Shown: positions 44,411-55,330, numbered from the stretch's first letter. The stretch: 64,000 bases of DNA from Mesorhizobium sangaii (GCF_014207355.1 NZ_JACHEF010000001.1:1619812-1683811), one strand, 5' to 3'. Made by a program: numbers and translations. The notes: generated by a model from the sequence alone, not told the origin.

Positions 44411-44869
44411 TCAGCCTTCGATGCCATCACGCCCGACCACCGTCATCATCGTTCCGGTCATGGTGGCGATCAGCCTGGCCTCGCCGTCGGCGGCGAAGGC
44501 ATAGGCCTGGCCGTCGGCGACGATGATGGTGCGGCCGGGTTTTGTCACCGAGCCGCGGAACAGGAAGCGCTCGCCCCTGCCCGGCGCTAACAGATTGACC
44601 TTGAATTCGATGGTCAGCACGCCGGAGTTTTCCGGCATCAGCGAGAAGGCAGCATAGCCACAGGCCGAGTCCAGCGCCGTCGAAATGACGCCGGCGTGCA
44701 GGAAACCATGCTGCTGGGTCAGTGCCGCCGAATAAGGCATCTCGATCTCGATGATGCCCGGCGTCACCAGCGTCAGTTCGGCGCCGATCGTGGCCATGGC
44801 CTTCTGACGCGCGAAGGAGGTTCTGACGCGATCCTCATAGTCCGGGGCGGGTACGATCTTTGCTGCCAT
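44411..44869 (-). CDS. PaaI-type hotdog thioesterase
   Basis: A 152-residue hotdog-fold protein. The catalytic-helix segment is QQHGFLHAGVISTALDSACGYAAFSLM, with the HGG-like turn replaced by HAG, and the core strand is LTIEFKVNLLAPGRGERF. PaaI/YbgC-like members hydrolyse acyl-CoA esters. It is directly upstream of the nucleosidase gene (stop-to-start 4 bp) and probably cotranscribed. Substrate unknown. Confidence 0.85.
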   Translation of the reverse strand: MAAKIVPAPDYEDRVRTSFARQKAMATIGAELTLVTPGIIEIEMPYSAALTQQHGFLHAGVISTALDSACGYAAFSLMPENSGVLTIEFKVNLLAPGRGERFLFRGSVTKPGRTIIVADGQAYAFAADGEARLIATMTGTMMTVVGRDGIEG

Positions 44870-45010
44870 GGCCGCTGCCTTCCTTTATGCGGATAAGCTT
44901 ATTGCAGAGGCATGGGCGGCAGGCAAATGCTTTTGCTGCACTGCAACAATCGGCCTCGGCCGCCGGCTGAGGTCCGGCACACGTCAAGGATTGGCGATAT
45001 CGGATGGGGC

Positions 45011-46300
45011 TCAGGCCGACCTGCGCAGCGCACAGAAGTAGAATCCGTCAGTGCCGCTCAGCGCCGGGGACAGCGAGACGTCCCCGGCCGGACCGATCCG
45101 CGCGGCTGCCGCATGGCCGGGAAAACGGCTGTCCCAGAGCGCGCGATGATCGACCGGGACAAAGCCACTGTTGCGATGCCGGAACGCCGCGACCTGTTCG
45201 CCATTCTCTTCGTCGAACACCGAGCAGGTGATGTAGACCAGCAGGCCGCCTGACTTGACATAGGCTTTGGTCGCTTCGAGGATCGCCGACTGCTCGCTTT
45301 TGCGGGCGTCGAGTTGTCTTTGCGTCAGCCGCCATTTGGCATCGGGACGGCGCCGCCAGGTGCCGCTGCCGGTACAAGGCGCGTCGACCAGCACGATGTC
45401 CATATGGTTGCCGAGCGGCGCGAGTTCTGCCGGCTTGGTGACGACCTGCACATTGCGGTTTCCAGAGCGACGGATGCGGTCGAAGATCGGCGCCAGCCGC
45501 GCCTTTTCGGCATCGTGGGCAAAGATCTGGCCCCGATTGTCCATCGCAGCCGACAGCGCCAGTGTCTTGCCGCCGGCGCCGGCGCAGTAGTCGAGCACCT
45601 GCATGCCGGCCTCGGCGCCGGAAAGGGCAGCCGCGACCTGCGAGCCTTCGTCCTGGACCTCGAACCAGCCTTTCTGGAAAGCCGGCTCGGCCTGCACGTT
45701 CGGATGCCTGCCGTCGCCATCGATCGGCGGGATGCGGATGCCTTGCGGCGCGATTGCGGCTGGTTTGGCGCCGGTTCCCGTCAACTCGGCCAGCACCTTG
45801 TCACGGTTAGCCTGCAATGTGTTGACCCTGATGTCGAGCGGCGGGCGCGTCGCCAGCGCCGCACCCTCGTCGGCCCAGGTGGCGCCGAAGGTTTTCTCGA
45901 AAAGCGGCGCGCACCAATCCGGTATGTCGGCCCGCACCGCGTCCGGCGCATCGGCGAGCCGGCGTTCGGCAATTGCCTCAAGCTCGGGTGCGGTCAGCAG
46001 CGGCGGCGCGAATTTGTCACCGTCGAGTGCATCGTTGAGCGACTGCGCCGTCTGGCCCCATTCGAGCAACAGCGCGCCGAAGCCGATGGCGCGTGGCGTG
46101 TCTTCGCCGAGCAGCCATCCGGCGGAACGTTTTCGGCGCAAGGCGTCATAGACGATGTTGCCGATCGCGGCGCGGTCGCCGCCGCCGGCGAAACGGTGCG
46201 ACAGGCCCCAATCCTTCAGCGCGTCCGCAACCGGCCGGTGACGCCGGCCGATGTCTTCCAGAACTTCGATGGCTGCTGCCAGCCGTCCGCCCAGTCGCAT
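45011..46300 (-). CDS. RsmB/NOP-family RNA (cytosine-5) methyltransferase
   Basis: A 429-residue enzyme. The N-terminal NusB-like region (GRRHRPVADALKDWGLSHRF) precedes the PUA-like linker and Rossmann domain: VLDYCAGAGGKTLALSAA binds SAM, DAPCTGSGTWRRRPDAKWR holds the release cysteine and TCSVFDEENGEQV the catalytic TCS cysteine. It methylates cytosine in ribosomal or transfer RNA. Rhizobia often carry several RsmB-like proteins, so the exact target (16S C967 in E. coli RsmB) is not assured. Confidence 0.9.
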   Translation of the reverse strand: MRLGGRLAAAIEVLEDIGRRHRPVADALKDWGLSHRFAGGGDRAAIGNIVYDALRRKRSAGWLLGEDTPRAIGFGALLLEWGQTAQSLNDALDGDKFAPPLLTAPELEAIAERRLADAPDAVRADIPDWCAPLFEKTFGATWADEGAALATRPPLDIRVNTLQANRDKVLAELTGTGAKPAAIAPQGIRIPPIDGDGRHPNVQAEPAFQKGWFEVQDEGSQVAAALSGAEAGMQVLDYCAGAGGKTLALSAAMDNRGQIFAHDAEKARLAPIFDRIRRSGNRNVQVVTKPAELAPLGNHMDIVLVDAPCTGSGTWRRRPDAKWRLTQRQLDARKSEQSAILEATKAYVKSGGLLVYITCSVFDEENGEQVAAFRHRNSGFVPVDHRALWDSRFPGHAAAARIGPAGDVSLSPALSGTDGFYFCALRRSA

Positions 46301-46623
46301 TCGTCATCCCATCTAATCGAGCACATGATCTTCGGGCCTGCTCTTAGAGCCTTTCTCGACCGGATTGAACCCCGCTTCCGTCTCACGGCGACGAGGTTAT
46401 CCCGACCGAGGCCAGCTGATCTGCGCGACAAGTAAATGTCTCCGGCCGGGAACAACAGATCGATCAATAGATGACAGATCTCTAATGTTCGTGACTGGGG
46501 CGAGCAAGCACCGCATGTGGCGCAACCGCTCTGCTTTCCAAGTTTTTCGGTTGGGAATACTCTTGCCGCCATGATTCGCGGCACGGAAAACGTGGACCGG
46601 CGGATCGATACGAGGAGAGGGCA
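46301..46623. other. Intergenic region between divergent RsmB-type and aqpZ genes
   Basis: No gene is seen in this 323-bp gap. It should contain both promoters. A GAGGAG site lies at the end before the aqpZ ATG. No known regulator site was recognised. Confidence 0.6.
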
Positions 46624-47301
46624 ATGAAGACTTATCTGGCGGAAGTTCTAGGCACATTTCTGTTGGTGTTCATCGGTACGGCTTCTGTGGTGACGGGCGG
46701 CTTCGGCGGTGCGCTGCCGCTCGGCCAGGAAGGCATCGGATTGGCATTCGGCATCGGCCTTATTGCGGCGGCCTATGCGATCGGCCCGATTTCAGGCGCG
46801 CATCTCAATCCGGCGGTGACGCTGGGTGTCTTCCTTGCCGGCCGGCTGCCGGCCAAGGACGTCATCCCTTATTGGATCGCGCAGATCATCGGCGCCATCC
46901 TGGCTTCGCTGGCATTGTGGATCATCGTCTCCGGCCAGGCCGGCGGACACACTGGCGGCTTCGGCGCCAATGGCTGGGACGTGGCGAAATGGGGCGTCAG
47001 CTCGGCGTTCCTGTGGGAATTGATCGGCACTTTCACCTTCGTCACCGTGATCCTCGGTGTCACCGCTGAAAAGCACTCGACGGCGTTCGCCGGGCTTGTC
47101 ATCGGCCTGACGCTGGCAGGGTTGCACTTCGCCATCATCCCGGTCACCGGCACCTCGCTCAATCCGGCCCGCTCGATTGGCCCGGCGCTGTTTTCCGGCA
47201 CTGCGGCGATCGGCCAGCTCTGGCTGTTCATCGTCGCACCATTGATCGGCGGCGCCCTTGCCGGCGTCGTCGCCAAGGCGCGCGTCTTCGAGAAGGACTG
47301 A
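46624..47301 (+). CDS. aqpZ: Aquaporin Z
   Basis: A 225-residue MIP channel with six helices and the two NPA boxes: GAHLNPAVTLGVF and GTSLNPARSIGPA. The selectivity filter is of the water-channel type, with the Arg after the second NPA, and the N-terminus MKTYLAEVLGTFLLVF is typical of AqpZ. It gives rapid water flow through the inner membrane. A strong GC-rich terminator follows 25 bp after the stop. Confidence 0.93.
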   Translation: MKTYLAEVLGTFLLVFIGTASVVTGGFGGALPLGQEGIGLAFGIGLIAAAYAIGPISGAHLNPAVTLGVFLAGRLPAKDVIPYWIAQIIGAILASLALWIIVSGQAGGHTGGFGANGWDVAKWGVSSAFLWELIGTFTFVTVILGVTAEKHSTAFAGLVIGLTLAGLHFAIIPVTGTSLNPARSIGPALFSGTAAIGQLWLFIVAPLIGGALAGVVAKARVFEKD

Positions 47302-47326
47302 GGTTTAGATGCTTGAATACGAAAAA

Positions 47327-47351
47327 GGCGCGGGCCGTGGCCCGCGCCTTT
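47327..47351. terminator. Rho-independent terminator after aqpZ
   Basis: GGCGCGGGCC at 47327-47336 pairs perfectly with GGCCCGCGCC at 47339-47348, followed by TTT and preceded by five A, so it can end transcripts from both directions (aqpZ and the convergent methyltransferase gene). Confidence 0.85.
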
Positions 47352-47428
47352 CTTGCCGATCCTGTCGCGTCCCAACGACAAGCCCATACCTGACTCGCCC
47401 GTTTGGTCGAGCCCTCGGGGAAATCGGG

Positions 47429-48076
47429 CTATAGCTTTCTAAAGAAGCCCGACAGAATATTCGGACCCGCTTCGCCGGGCCGCAGTCTAATTCCGTCCTC
47501 GAAGCCGTTCAGTGTCACGCACTGGAAGCCGTTGTGTGCGAGGAGCGCCCCCAGCGAGTCACGGTCGAAGTGGTGCAGGTGCTCGTTGGGGAGACGCATA
47601 CGCCACGTCCGGAACCACGCGTCGCCGTCGGCGCCGAGCTCGCGCCAGCGGCAATAAGGGACGGCCACGGCCAGGTAACGGGCCTGAAGGCGGGCGAGGA
47701 AACCCAAATCCGGGATGTGCTCCAGCACGTCGAACATGGCGACGAGATCCCACGAGTTGGCGAGCGCCTCATCCCAATCGACAAAGCGAACGCCCTTGGG
47801 CAGCGGAAACCTGGCGATGTCGCAGCCGGCGCAGTCGGCGACCCCGGTTATTTTCGCGGCTTCGACAAATGTCCCCGTCCCATATCCAATCTCCAGCACG
47901 GACCGGGGAATCTCGCCGGTGATTCCCAGCACCCAGCCAAGTCGCTGATATCCGAGCTTGATGGTCCGGTCACTCAGGTCCTCGTAATAGGAAATGTATT
48001 GCTTGTCGTATTTGATCGGGGTGAAGTCGATCTGGTGGATCACGCCAAACCCGTCCACCTCGTAGTTGTCCAACAT
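47429..48076 (-). CDS. Class I SAM-dependent methyltransferase
   Basis: A 215-residue protein. The SAM-binding motif I is VLEIGYGTGTFVEAAKITG, an acidic residue follows in AGCDIARFPLP, and the Methyltransf_23-like motif is WDLVAMFDVLEHIPDL. The C-terminal part with LPNEHLHHFDRDSLGALLAHNG matches family members that act on small molecules or sugars. The neighbouring genes give no hint of the substrate. Convergent with aqpZ. Confidence 0.85.
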   Translation of the reverse strand: MLDNYEVDGFGVIHQIDFTPIKYDKQYISYYEDLSDRTIKLGYQRLGWVLGITGEIPRSVLEIGYGTGTFVEAAKITGVADCAGCDIARFPLPKGVRFVDWDEALANSWDLVAMFDVLEHIPDLGFLARLQARYLAVAVPYCRWRELGADGDAWFRTWRMRLPNEHLHHFDRDSLGALLAHNGFQCVTLNGFEDGIRLRPGEAGPNILSGFFRKL

Positions 48077-48142
48077 CAGCGTGCCGCCTCCGATTCCGAA
48101 TTCCTTAAATCACAGCCAACTGCGGATGTGGGCGCAAATCGG

Positions 48143-49246
48143 TCATGGTACAAATATAAGAAATATATACGTAAAAAATACCACGATATGGACCATGCCA
48201 GTCAGGAATGTTGTTCTTTCGGTACTAAAGCTCACATTGCATATGAAGAGTGCTAAGACTAGAAGTACTGTGTCGGTTGCAGGAAGCCCCAGGGTCAACC
48301 CTCTCCCCGTCAGCAGGCTGGCGGCTGCGACTGCCGGTATTGTCAAACCAATTGTAGCGCAGGCGGAACCCATCGCAACATTCAAGCCGCGTTGCAGCTC
48401 ATTGTGAAGTGAAGCGCGAACCGCCGAAATGGCCTCCGGCATCAAAACCAACCCGGCGATCAATGCTCCCACAATACTGTCGGACTGAGTCACCTGGTAG
48501 GCAACGAGCGTATCTTCAACACTTGCGGCGACTTGCTCGGCGAGCATGACAATTCCAATCAGCCCGATCAACAGGAGCAAAGTGCCGGCAGCGACGCTTT
48601 CATGAGGGACGGTCCGCGTCGAAACGTCGTGTTCTAGTCCTTGGACGAAGTCGTCTCGGTGCCGGACAGTCTGTGCGAACACAAAACTTGCGTAAAGCAG
48701 CACTGAAAGCACGCTTACGAAGCCAAGTTGAGCGGCTGAAAATGTGCCGGGCCCTGTAGTTTGTGTGTAGGTTGGCAGAACAAGCGTCATGACGGTCAGT
48801 GCGGCCAGAACCGCCAAATATGCGCTGGTCCCTTGTCGAACAATTGCCTGCTTGCGATGACGCCAGCCGCCAAGCGCGAGACACATGCCGACGACGCCGG
48901 TAGATGTAATCATTACCGTTGAAAAGACGGACTCACGTGCAAGCGTGGGGTTGTTCTCTCCATGCAGCATCATGGAGACGATGATCGACACTTCGATTGC
49001 CGTCACGGCGAAAGTCAGCACCAATGTGCCGTAGGGCTCTCCTACTCGCCGAGCCACCGCCTCAGCGTGGTCGAGCACCACGAAAATGGTGGTGAACATA
49101 ATCGCACACGAAAGCGCTCCGACAAGGATCCTGATGCTCAGCGAACCTTGATCCACCGACAGCCCGCTTGCCCTGACAGCGACAGCCATCACCAAAGCGG
49201 CCAAGGGCATTGCATAAGAGGTCACCGATCGCCCGAAACCACTCAT
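48143..49246 (-). CDS. Ca2+/H+ (or Na+/H+) antiporter, ChaA-like
   Basis: A 367-residue CaCA-family membrane protein with about ten helices in two inverted halves. The first alpha repeat is GEPYGTLVLTFAVTAIEVSII and the second GLVLMPEAISAVRASLHNEL, each with the transport-site glutamate. The upstream and terminal DNA, and the C-terminal FFTYIFLIFVP, are AT-richer than the neighbours, which could reflect horizontal acquisition. ChaA exports calcium, sodium or potassium in exchange for protons; the ion here is not known. Confidence 0.85.
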   Translation of the reverse strand: MSGFGRSVTSYAMPLAALVMAVAVRASGLSVDQGSLSIRILVGALSCAIMFTTIFVVLDHAEAVARRVGEPYGTLVLTFAVTAIEVSIIVSMMLHGENNPTLARESVFSTVMITSTGVVGMCLALGGWRHRKQAIVRQGTSAYLAVLAALTVMTLVLPTYTQTTGPGTFSAAQLGFVSVLSVLLYASFVFAQTVRHRDDFVQGLEHDVSTRTVPHESVAAGTLLLLIGLIGIVMLAEQVAASVEDTLVAYQVTQSDSIVGALIAGLVLMPEAISAVRASLHNELQRGLNVAMGSACATIGLTIPAVAAASLLTGRGLTLGLPATDTVLLVLALFICNVSFSTERTTFLTGMVHIVVFFTYIFLIFVP

Positions 49247-49415
49247 TCAAGCCCCCATGCGAAACTTGCGGAAAACTCATGGAGCGCCTTCGCCAATGTC
49301 CGGCAGACGCCCATTCGACCCTCACAAACAACGTCAACCCGCGGCTCCAAACGATGCCGCGGGATCGCGACCTTGGCTGCATTCAGTGCACTGACAAATC
49401 GAAGCGCTGTTCCCC

Positions 49416-51188
49416 TTACGCCGTCTTCTGCGTCACCAATCCCAGTTCCTTGACCATCGCCTCGCGCATCAAAAACTTCTGCGGTTTGCCGGTCACCGTC
49501 ATCGGCAGTTCGGTGCGGAAGCGGATGTGGCGCGGGATCTTGTAGTGGGCGATCTGGCCGGCGCAGAAGGCCTTGATCTCCTGTTCGGTGGCGATCTGGC
49601 CTGGCTTGAGCACGATCCAGGCGCACAACTCCTCGCCATATTTTGGGTCTGGAATGCCGAAGACCTGCACTTCCCTAACCTTGGGATGGCGGTAGAGGAA
49701 TTCCTCGACCTCGCGCGGATAGACGTTCTCGCCGCCGCAGATGACCATGTCCTTGACCCGGCCGACAATGTTGCAATAGCCCTCGCCATCGATGGTGGCG
49801 AGATCGCCGGTGTGCATCCAGCCATCGGTGTCGATCGCCTCGCGGGTCTTGTCGTCGTCGTCCCAATAGCCCTTCATCACTGAATAGCCGCGCGTGCACA
49901 GTTCGCCCGGCGCGCCGACGGCGACGGTGGCGCCATCGGCATCGATCGCCTTGACCTCGACATGAGGGTGGATGCGGCCGACCGTCGAGACGCGTTTTTC
50001 CAGCGGGTCGTCGACGCCACTCTGGAACGACACCGGACTGGTCTCGGTCATGCCGTAGGCGATCGTCACTTCTGACATATGCATCAGCGACACCACTTTC
50101 TTCATCACCTCGATCGGGCATGGCGAGCCGGCCATGATGCCGGTGCGCAGGCTGGAGAGATCGAAGGACTGGAAGTCCGGATGATCGAGCAGCGCGACGA
50201 ACATGGTCGGAACGCCATAAAGACCGGTGCAGCGCTCATTCGCCACCGCTTTCAGCGTGGCGCCAGCATCGAACCCCTCGCCCGGGAAAACCATGGTCGC
50301 GCCTTTCGACACGCAGCCCATCGTGCCCATCGACATGCCGAAGCAGTGATAGAGCGGCACCGGGATGCAAAGCCGGTCGTCGACGGTCAGCTTGATCGCC
50401 GAGGTGACGAAATTGCCGTTGTTGACGATGTTGTTGTGGGTCAGCGTCGCGCCCTTGGGTGCCCCTGTGGTGCCTGACGTGAACTGGATGTTGATGGCGT
50501 CGCCGGGCTTCAGCCCCTCGGAGATGCGGTCGAGGCTGTCATGCTCGTCGCGCCCGGCCATGGCCAGTACATCAGCGAAATTGAACATGCCGGGTGAGTT
50601 GTCCTCGCCCATGCGGATGACGATCTTCAGCGCCGGCAATGCCTTTGCCTTGAGCTTGCCGGGTGTGGCGGTCGCGATCTCGGGCGCCAGCGTCTCGATC
50701 ATGCCGAGATAGTCGGAGGTCTTGAACTTGACCGCCGTCACAAGCGCCTTGCAGCCGACCTTGTTCAAGGCATAGTCGAGCTCGGTCAGCCGGTAGGCCG
50801 GGTTTATGTTGACCAGGATCAGGCCGATGCGCGCGGTGGCGAATTGCGTAACCAGCCACTCCCAGCGGTTGGGCGACCAGATGCCAACACGATCGCCCTT
50901 TTCCAGGCCCAGCGCCAGGAAGCCGGCGGCCAACGCATCGACCGTGTCCGACAGTTCGCTCCAGGTGAAGCGCTTGTCCTGGTCGACGAAGACCGCGGCA
51001 TCGAGCGTGGCGTATTTGCTGGCGGTGTCGGAAAACAGCGCGGGTATGGTCTTGTTGAGCAGCGGCGTCGTGCGCTCGCCGGAAACGTGCGCCGTGCCGT
51101 CGACGGGTGCCACGAAGACACCGCCATCGCGCGATCCACGCCCGCGCAAATTGGTGGCATTCTTCAGCTCGTCGAGATTGATCGGCAT
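49416..51188 (-). CDS. AMP-dependent acyl-CoA synthetase
   Basis: A 590-residue ANL-family enzyme. The phosphate loop is [18 protein letters not shown], the adenine/acid motif [11 protein letters not shown], the hinge [21 protein letters not shown] and the catalytic Lys in [13 protein letters not shown]. It activates a carboxylic acid with ATP and CoA. It is closest by eye to the medium/long-chain FadD-like synthetases that are common in Rhizobiales; the chain length is not known. It stands 82 bp downstream of hisG on the same strand. Confidence 0.9.
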   Translation of the reverse strand: MPINLDELKNATNLRGRGSRDGGVFVAPVDGTAHVSGERTTPLLNKTIPALFSDTASKYATLDAAVFVDQDKRFTWSELSDTVDALAAGFLALGLEKGDRVGIWSPNRWEWLVTQFATARIGLILVNINPAYRLTELDYALNKVGCKALVTAVKFKTSDYLGMIETLAPEIATATPGKLKAKALPALKIVIRMGEDNSPGMFNFADVLAMAGRDEHDSLDRISEGLKPGDAINIQFTSGTTGAPKGATLTHNNIVNNGNFVTSAIKLTVDDRLCIPVPLYHCFGMSMGTMGCVSKGATMVFPGEGFDAGATLKAVANERCTGLYGVPTMFVALLDHPDFQSFDLSSLRTGIMAGSPCPIEVMKKVVSLMHMSEVTIAYGMTETSPVSFQSGVDDPLEKRVSTVGRIHPHVEVKAIDADGATVAVGAPGELCTRGYSVMKGYWDDDDKTREAIDTDGWMHTGDLATIDGEGYCNIVGRVKDMVICGGENVYPREVEEFLYRHPKVREVQVFGIPDPKYGEELCAWIVLKPGQIATEQEIKAFCAGQIAHYKIPRHIRFRTELPMTVTGKPQKFLMREAMVKELGLVTQKTA

Positions 51189-51269
51189 CGCTGTCTCCTC
51201 CCAGGACGGGTCGAGCCTATCAGCCCGCCGGGATGGTGGAAATCCCGTCGATGGTACTGGAGAGCAACC

Positions 51270-51968
51270 TTAGCTGACGATGGCCGCCATCTTCGCGGCC
51301 ACATCGCGCAACAACGCCTCATCCGCCGCCGCGCGCTTCTTCCTTGACGCCACCAGGCAGGCCTGCGAGCGCAGGACGAGGCCGTCGCCGAGCACCTTGA
51401 GATGATTGGCGCGCAGCGTGGAGCCGGTGGTGGTGATGTCGACGATGACATCGGCCAGGCCCGCCGCCGGCGCCCCTTCGGTGGCGCCGAGGCTCTCGAC
51501 GATGCGATAGACCTGGATGCCGTGTTTTTGCGAGAAGAACTGCTGCGTCAGCCGCCAATATTTGGTGGCGATCCTGAGCCGCCGGCCATGGCGCTGACGA
51601 AAATCGGCAGCGACATCGTCAAGATCCGCCATGGTGTCGACGTCGAGCCAGATGTCGGGCACGGCGACCACGACATCGGCATTGCCGAAGCCGAGACGAG
51701 CGACGATTTCGGCGCGGGTTTCCCAGTCGGCAAGGTTCTCGCGCACCAGGTCCTCGCCGGTGATGCCGAGATCGACCGCGCCCTGGCCGATCTCGCCGGC
51801 AATCTCGGAAGCCGACAGGAAGGCCACTTCGATGCTTTCCCAGCCTTCGATGCGGGCGCGATAGGAGCGCTGGTCGCCAGGCAGGCTGACGGCGAGCCCA
51901 GCCTTGGCCAGCACGTCCAGCGCCTGCTCCTTGAGCCGGCCTTTCGACGGGATTGCCAGCGTGATCAT
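51270..51968 (-). CDS. hisG: ATP phosphoribosyltransferase, short form
   Basis: A 232-residue short-form HisG, the first enzyme of histidine synthesis (ATP + PRPP). Features are [19 protein letters not shown], the acidic [27 protein letters not shown] and the PRPP loop [17 protein letters not shown]. It lacks the C-terminal regulatory domain of the long form and therefore needs HisZ, which is encoded directly upstream with a 4-bp ATGA overlap. Confidence 0.95.
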   Translation of the reverse strand: MITLAIPSKGRLKEQALDVLAKAGLAVSLPGDQRSYRARIEGWESIEVAFLSASEIAGEIGQGAVDLGITGEDLVRENLADWETRAEIVARLGFGNADVVVAVPDIWLDVDTMADLDDVAADFRQRHGRRLRIATKYWRLTQQFFSQKHGIQVYRIVESLGATEGAPAAGLADVIVDITTTGSTLRANHLKVLGDGLVLRSQACLVASRKKRAAADEALLRDVAAKMAAIVS

Positions 51969-53086
51969 GGCGCCGTCTCCCGCAATGCGTCGATGCGGTC
52001 GAGCCAGACGGAAAAGCCGACGCCGGGGATCGGCGCCTTGGCGCCAAGCAGCGTCAGCAGACGGTCGTAACGGCCGCCACCGACGAGCGGGCGTTCGCCA
52101 TCTTGCGCCGCGATTTCGAAGACCAGGCCGGTGTAATAGTCGAGTGGACGGCCGAAAGCGGCGTCGTAGCGGATACTTCCCGTCGGCAAGCCATGCGCTT
52201 CGATCGCCTTGGCGCGGGCGGCGAAATTCTCCAGTGCGGCGCCCAGCGAGAGCCCGGCGCCGCCGGCGAAGGTCGCCAATGCCTGGGCCGCGCCATCGAG
52301 CGGCACATCGATCGCAAGAAAACTCTTCAGCGCCGCGAAGGCCTCGTTGGACAGCCGCACGCTGCGCAATTCGGCCTTCTCGATCAGCCGCCGTGCAATG
52401 TCGGCCGGCGAACGCCCGGCGGAAGCCGACAGGCCGGCTTCTTCCATGCCATTGGCGATATGCGCGGACAGACCTTCGAGATCGCCGTCGAGAACGAGCG
52501 CGGCGACCGGACCGGAGAGCTGGCCGTTGCGGGGCGGGTTGGCGAGATCGGCGAGCGCCGCCTGCAGCATCGGCGCCGAGCCGAAGGCACGGGCAAGACG
52601 CATGCGCCAACCGCGCGGCAGGCCAAGGGCCGCCAGCACGGCCTCGAAAATGGTCTGGTCGCCGAGGGTGATCGCCAGCGCCTGGCCGGGCAGCACAAGG
52701 GCAAGCAGCGCATGCGCGTCGGCCAGCGAGCGGGCATCGGCTTCGGCGGTGTCGCGATCGCCCAAATCCTCGATGCCGGCCTGGAAGAACTCGTTGCCGC
52801 CTTCGCGGCGCTGGCGAAACACCTCGCCGAGATAGGAATAGCGGCGCGGCGTGCCGGCCTGCGATCTTATGTGGTCGAGACAGACGGGAATGGTGAACTC
52901 CGGCCGCAGGCACAGCGCCTGACCGGTCTCGCTTTCGGTGAGAAAAATACGCCGGCGCAGATCCTCGCCGGCCATGTCGAGGAAGGGGTCCGCCGGCTGC
53001 AGCACGGCGACTTCGACGGCATGCGTGTTGCGCGTGGCGAAGAGGTTGATGATGTCGGCTGATATGGCGGGGTAGCGGGACGTCAT
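51965..53086 (-). CDS. hisZ: ATP phosphoribosyltransferase regulatory subunit
   Basis: A 373-residue paralogue of the histidyl-tRNA synthetase catalytic core. It keeps the class II fold ([49 protein letters not shown]) but lacks the anticodon domain. HisZ binds HisG in a hetero-octamer and confers histidine feedback. The order hisS-hisZ-hisG, with hisZ/hisG overlap, is typical of Rhizobiales. Confidence 0.95.
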   Translation of the reverse strand: MTSRYPAISADIINLFATRNTHAVEVAVLQPADPFLDMAGEDLRRRIFLTESETGQALCLRPEFTIPVCLDHIRSQAGTPRRYSYLGEVFRQRREGGNEFFQAGIEDLGDRDTAEADARSLADAHALLALVLPGQALAITLGDQTIFEAVLAALGLPRGWRMRLARAFGSAPMLQAALADLANPPRNGQLSGPVAALVLDGDLEGLSAHIANGMEEAGLSASAGRSPADIARRLIEKAELRSVRLSNEAFAALKSFLAIDVPLDGAAQALATFAGGAGLSLGAALENFAARAKAIEAHGLPTGSIRYDAAFGRPLDYYTGLVFEIAAQDGERPLVGGGRYDRLLTLLGAKAPIPGVGFSVWLDRIDALRETAP

Positions 53087-53105
53087 CGATCAGACGGGCG
53101 CGAGG

Positions 53106-53263
53106 CACCCCCCTCTGGCCTGCCGGCAATCTCCCTCTCAAGGGGGGAGATTGGATGTCGAGTAGGCTTTCGCCAATCTCCAGCGCTGAAGAAGAGGCGC
53201 CGAGCCTCAAGCTGCCAATCTCCCCCCTTGAGGGGGAGATGGCCGGCAGGCCAGAGGGGGGTG
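53106..53263. repeat. 49-bp inverted repeat pair between hisS and hisZ
   Basis: 53106-53154 and 53215-53263 are inverted copies that match at about 47 of 49 positions, separated by 60 bp. Each copy begins CACCCCCCTCTGGCCTGCC and contains an inner AATCTCCC...GGGAGATT palindrome. It fills nearly the whole hisS-hisZ gap. Such intergenic mosaic palindromes are abundant in rhizobial genomes and could form a very stable mRNA hairpin inside the operon. Confidence 0.85.
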
Positions 53264-53264
53264 T

Positions 53265-54770
53265 TCAAGCGCCACCTTTCGCGCGATCAGCCGCCTGCGC
53301 CGCCAGGATCTTCTTCACCTCTGCTACCAACTCACTTTCCGCCACCGTCACCTGCGCTGGACGTGCGGCGCGCCATTCGGCGTTGTCTGATATTTCGGCC
53401 GACATGCGGGCGCCCTCGATCAGGTCCTTGATCTGCAGCTCGCCCTTGGCGCGCTCGTCGCCGCCCTGGATGATTGCCACCGGGCAGCCGCGCCGGTCGG
53501 CATATTTGAGCTGCGCCTTCATGCCGGCGCCGCCGAGATACATTTCAGAACGGATGCCGGCGGCGCGCAGCTCGCTCACCATCTTCTGGTAGCGGCCGAG
53601 GCTGTCGGTGTCCCTGTCCATGACCAGCACGACGACGGGCGCGATCACATCCGCGCTGTCGAGCTTGCCGAGGTTTTTCAGTGCGGTCATCAGCCGGGAG
53701 ACGCCAATGGAGAAACCGGTCGCCGGTACCGGCTCGCCGCGAAAGCGCGAGACGAGGCCATCATAGCGGCCGCCGCCTCCGACAGAGCCGAAGCGGACGA
53801 TCTGGCCGTCCTCATTGGGGATCTCGGCCAGCAACTCGGCCTCGAAAACGGGGCCGGTGTAGTATTCAAGGCCGCGCACGACGGAACGGTCCATGGCGAT
53901 ACGGTCTTCGGCGTATCCCGCAGCCCGGACCAGGGCTTCGATCGTCGAGAGCTCGCCGACGCCTTCCTGATAGACCGCATTCGTGCTGACGCTGGAATCC
54001 TGGCCGGCCTGTGTGTTCCTTGCTGTTGCGCGAAGCACCGCCTCGGCTTGTCCGTCATTCAACCCGGCGCCCTTGGCGAAATCGCCCTCGCCTTCCTTGC
54101 CGCCATCCCAACGCCCCGGCCCAAGCAGAAGTCTCACGCCTTCGGGCCCCAGCTTGTCCAACTTGTCGATCGCCCGCAGCACCGTCAGCCGGCGGCCGAC
54201 ATTGTCGTCGCCGCCAAGGCCGATCGCCTCCAGGACGCCGTCCAGCACCTTGCGGTTGTTGACGCGGATGACGTAGTCGCCGCGCTTGATGCCGAGCGCT
54301 TCCATCACGTCGGCCATCATCATCGCCATCTCGGCGTCCGCCGCCACGCCCGGCGTGCCGATCGTGTCGGCATCGAATTGCATGAACTGGCGGAAGCGGC
54401 CGGGGCCTGGCTTCTCGTTGCGGAACACCCAGCCGGAGCGGTAGCTGCGATAGGGCTTGGGCAGGCGCTCGTAATTCTCGGCGACAAAGCGCGCCGTCGG
54501 CGCGGTCAGGTCGTAGCGCAGCGACAGCCACTGGTCGTCATCGTCCTGGAAGGAGAAGACGCCTTCGTTCGGCCGGTCCTGGTCGGGCAGGAACTTTCCC
54601 AGCGCATCGGTGTATTCGATCAGCGGCTGGTCGGCCGGTTCGAAGCCGTAGAGCTCATAGACCGAGCGGATCGTCGTCATCATCTTCTCGACGGCGCGAA
54701 TGTCTTCCGCACTGCGGTCGGCAAAACCGCGCGGCAGCCGCGCTTTCGTCTTTTCCGATTTGTCGGCCAT
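53265..54770 (-). CDS. hisS: Histidyl-tRNA synthetase
   Basis: ATG 54770 ([19 protein letters not shown]) gives 501 residues, normal for alphaproteobacteria; an open frame continues far upstream but has no similarity to HisRS. Class II motif 2 is [19 protein letters not shown], the histidine-specific loop [15 protein letters not shown], motif 3 [19 protein letters not shown], and the C-terminal anticodon domain has [20 protein letters not shown]. It charges tRNA-His and lies at the head of hisS-hisZ-hisG. Confidence 0.96.
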   Translation of the reverse strand: MADKSEKTKARLPRGFADRSAEDIRAVEKMMTTIRSVYELYGFEPADQPLIEYTDALGKFLPDQDRPNEGVFSFQDDDDQWLSLRYDLTAPTARFVAENYERLPKPYRSYRSGWVFRNEKPGPGRFRQFMQFDADTIGTPGVAADAEMAMMMADVMEALGIKRGDYVIRVNNRKVLDGVLEAIGLGGDDNVGRRLTVLRAIDKLDKLGPEGVRLLLGPGRWDGGKEGEGDFAKGAGLNDGQAEAVLRATARNTQAGQDSSVSTNAVYQEGVGELSTIEALVRAAGYAEDRIAMDRSVVRGLEYYTGPVFEAELLAEIPNEDGQIVRFGSVGGGGRYDGLVSRFRGEPVPATGFSIGVSRLMTALKNLGKLDSADVIAPVVVLVMDRDTDSLGRYQKMVSELRAAGIRSEMYLGGAGMKAQLKYADRRGCPVAIIQGGDERAKGELQIKDLIEGARMSAEISDNAEWRAARPAQVTVAESELVAEVKKILAAQAADRAKGGA

Positions 54771-55019
54771 GGGATGGGTACTCGGTGTTTCGTGGCGCTG
54801 TGCGATAGGAAATTTCCTATTTCCGCAGCGCGCGTGTCCTAACCGATGCAGCTTTGTGCGGCAAGGGTTTGCCGCCTTGCCTCTCCCTGCCGGGAGAAGA
54901 TCGAACCGAACCACCCTGAAACAAGAACGCACCGAAAATGAAACAATCCCGCCATGGCTACGGCATCGTGCCGACACAATCGCAGCCGATAAGTCGCGCC
55001 GACACGAAGGGTTCGGGCC

Positions 55020-55274
55020 ATGACCAGCGCAGCAAGATTCCATGCCGTCGACGGCGGCGCAGGCGAAGTGCCCGCGCGCCTGCGTCCAGCCGACCTCCAC
55101 GCCCGGCAAATGGTCAGCCAGGCTGCTGGTCCGTTCGAGATACCGGCCGACACCGGCAAGGGACCATCCATGCGCGACGCATTGATGACCGGCCTGCTGG
55201 TGATCTACCCGACCGTGGCCACGGTGGTGGCGATTGTCGCCGGGCTTTTCCTGGCCAGCGCCAACGGCACCTGA
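55020..55274 (+). CDS. Possible small membrane protein
   Basis: An 84-codon frame from ATG 55020, or 35 codons from ATG 55170 behind AAGGGA. The C-terminal segment [20 protein letters not shown] is strongly hydrophobic and would form one membrane helix. I do not recognise the family and no neighbour supports it. It is divergent from hisS and convergent with tag. Confidence 0.3.
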   Translation: MTSAARFHAVDGGAGEVPARLRPADLHARQMVSQAAGPFEIPADTGKGPSMRDALMTGLLVIYPTVATVVAIVAGLFLASANGT

Positions 55275-55330
55275 AAGATACCCCCACCCGCGCCGTCGGG
55301 CGACTCCCCACAAGGGGGGTGCAAGCGCCG

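Noticed and set aside
53265..55313. 682-residue extended HisS
   Set aside because: The 181 extra N-terminal residues have no HisRS similarity; the proper start is MADKSEK at 54770.
55281..55323. GC-rich CCCC-ACAA-GGGG stretch between the small ORF and tag as a terminator or repeat copy
   Set aside because: The stem is only four pairs, no T-run follows and no second copy was found in the window.
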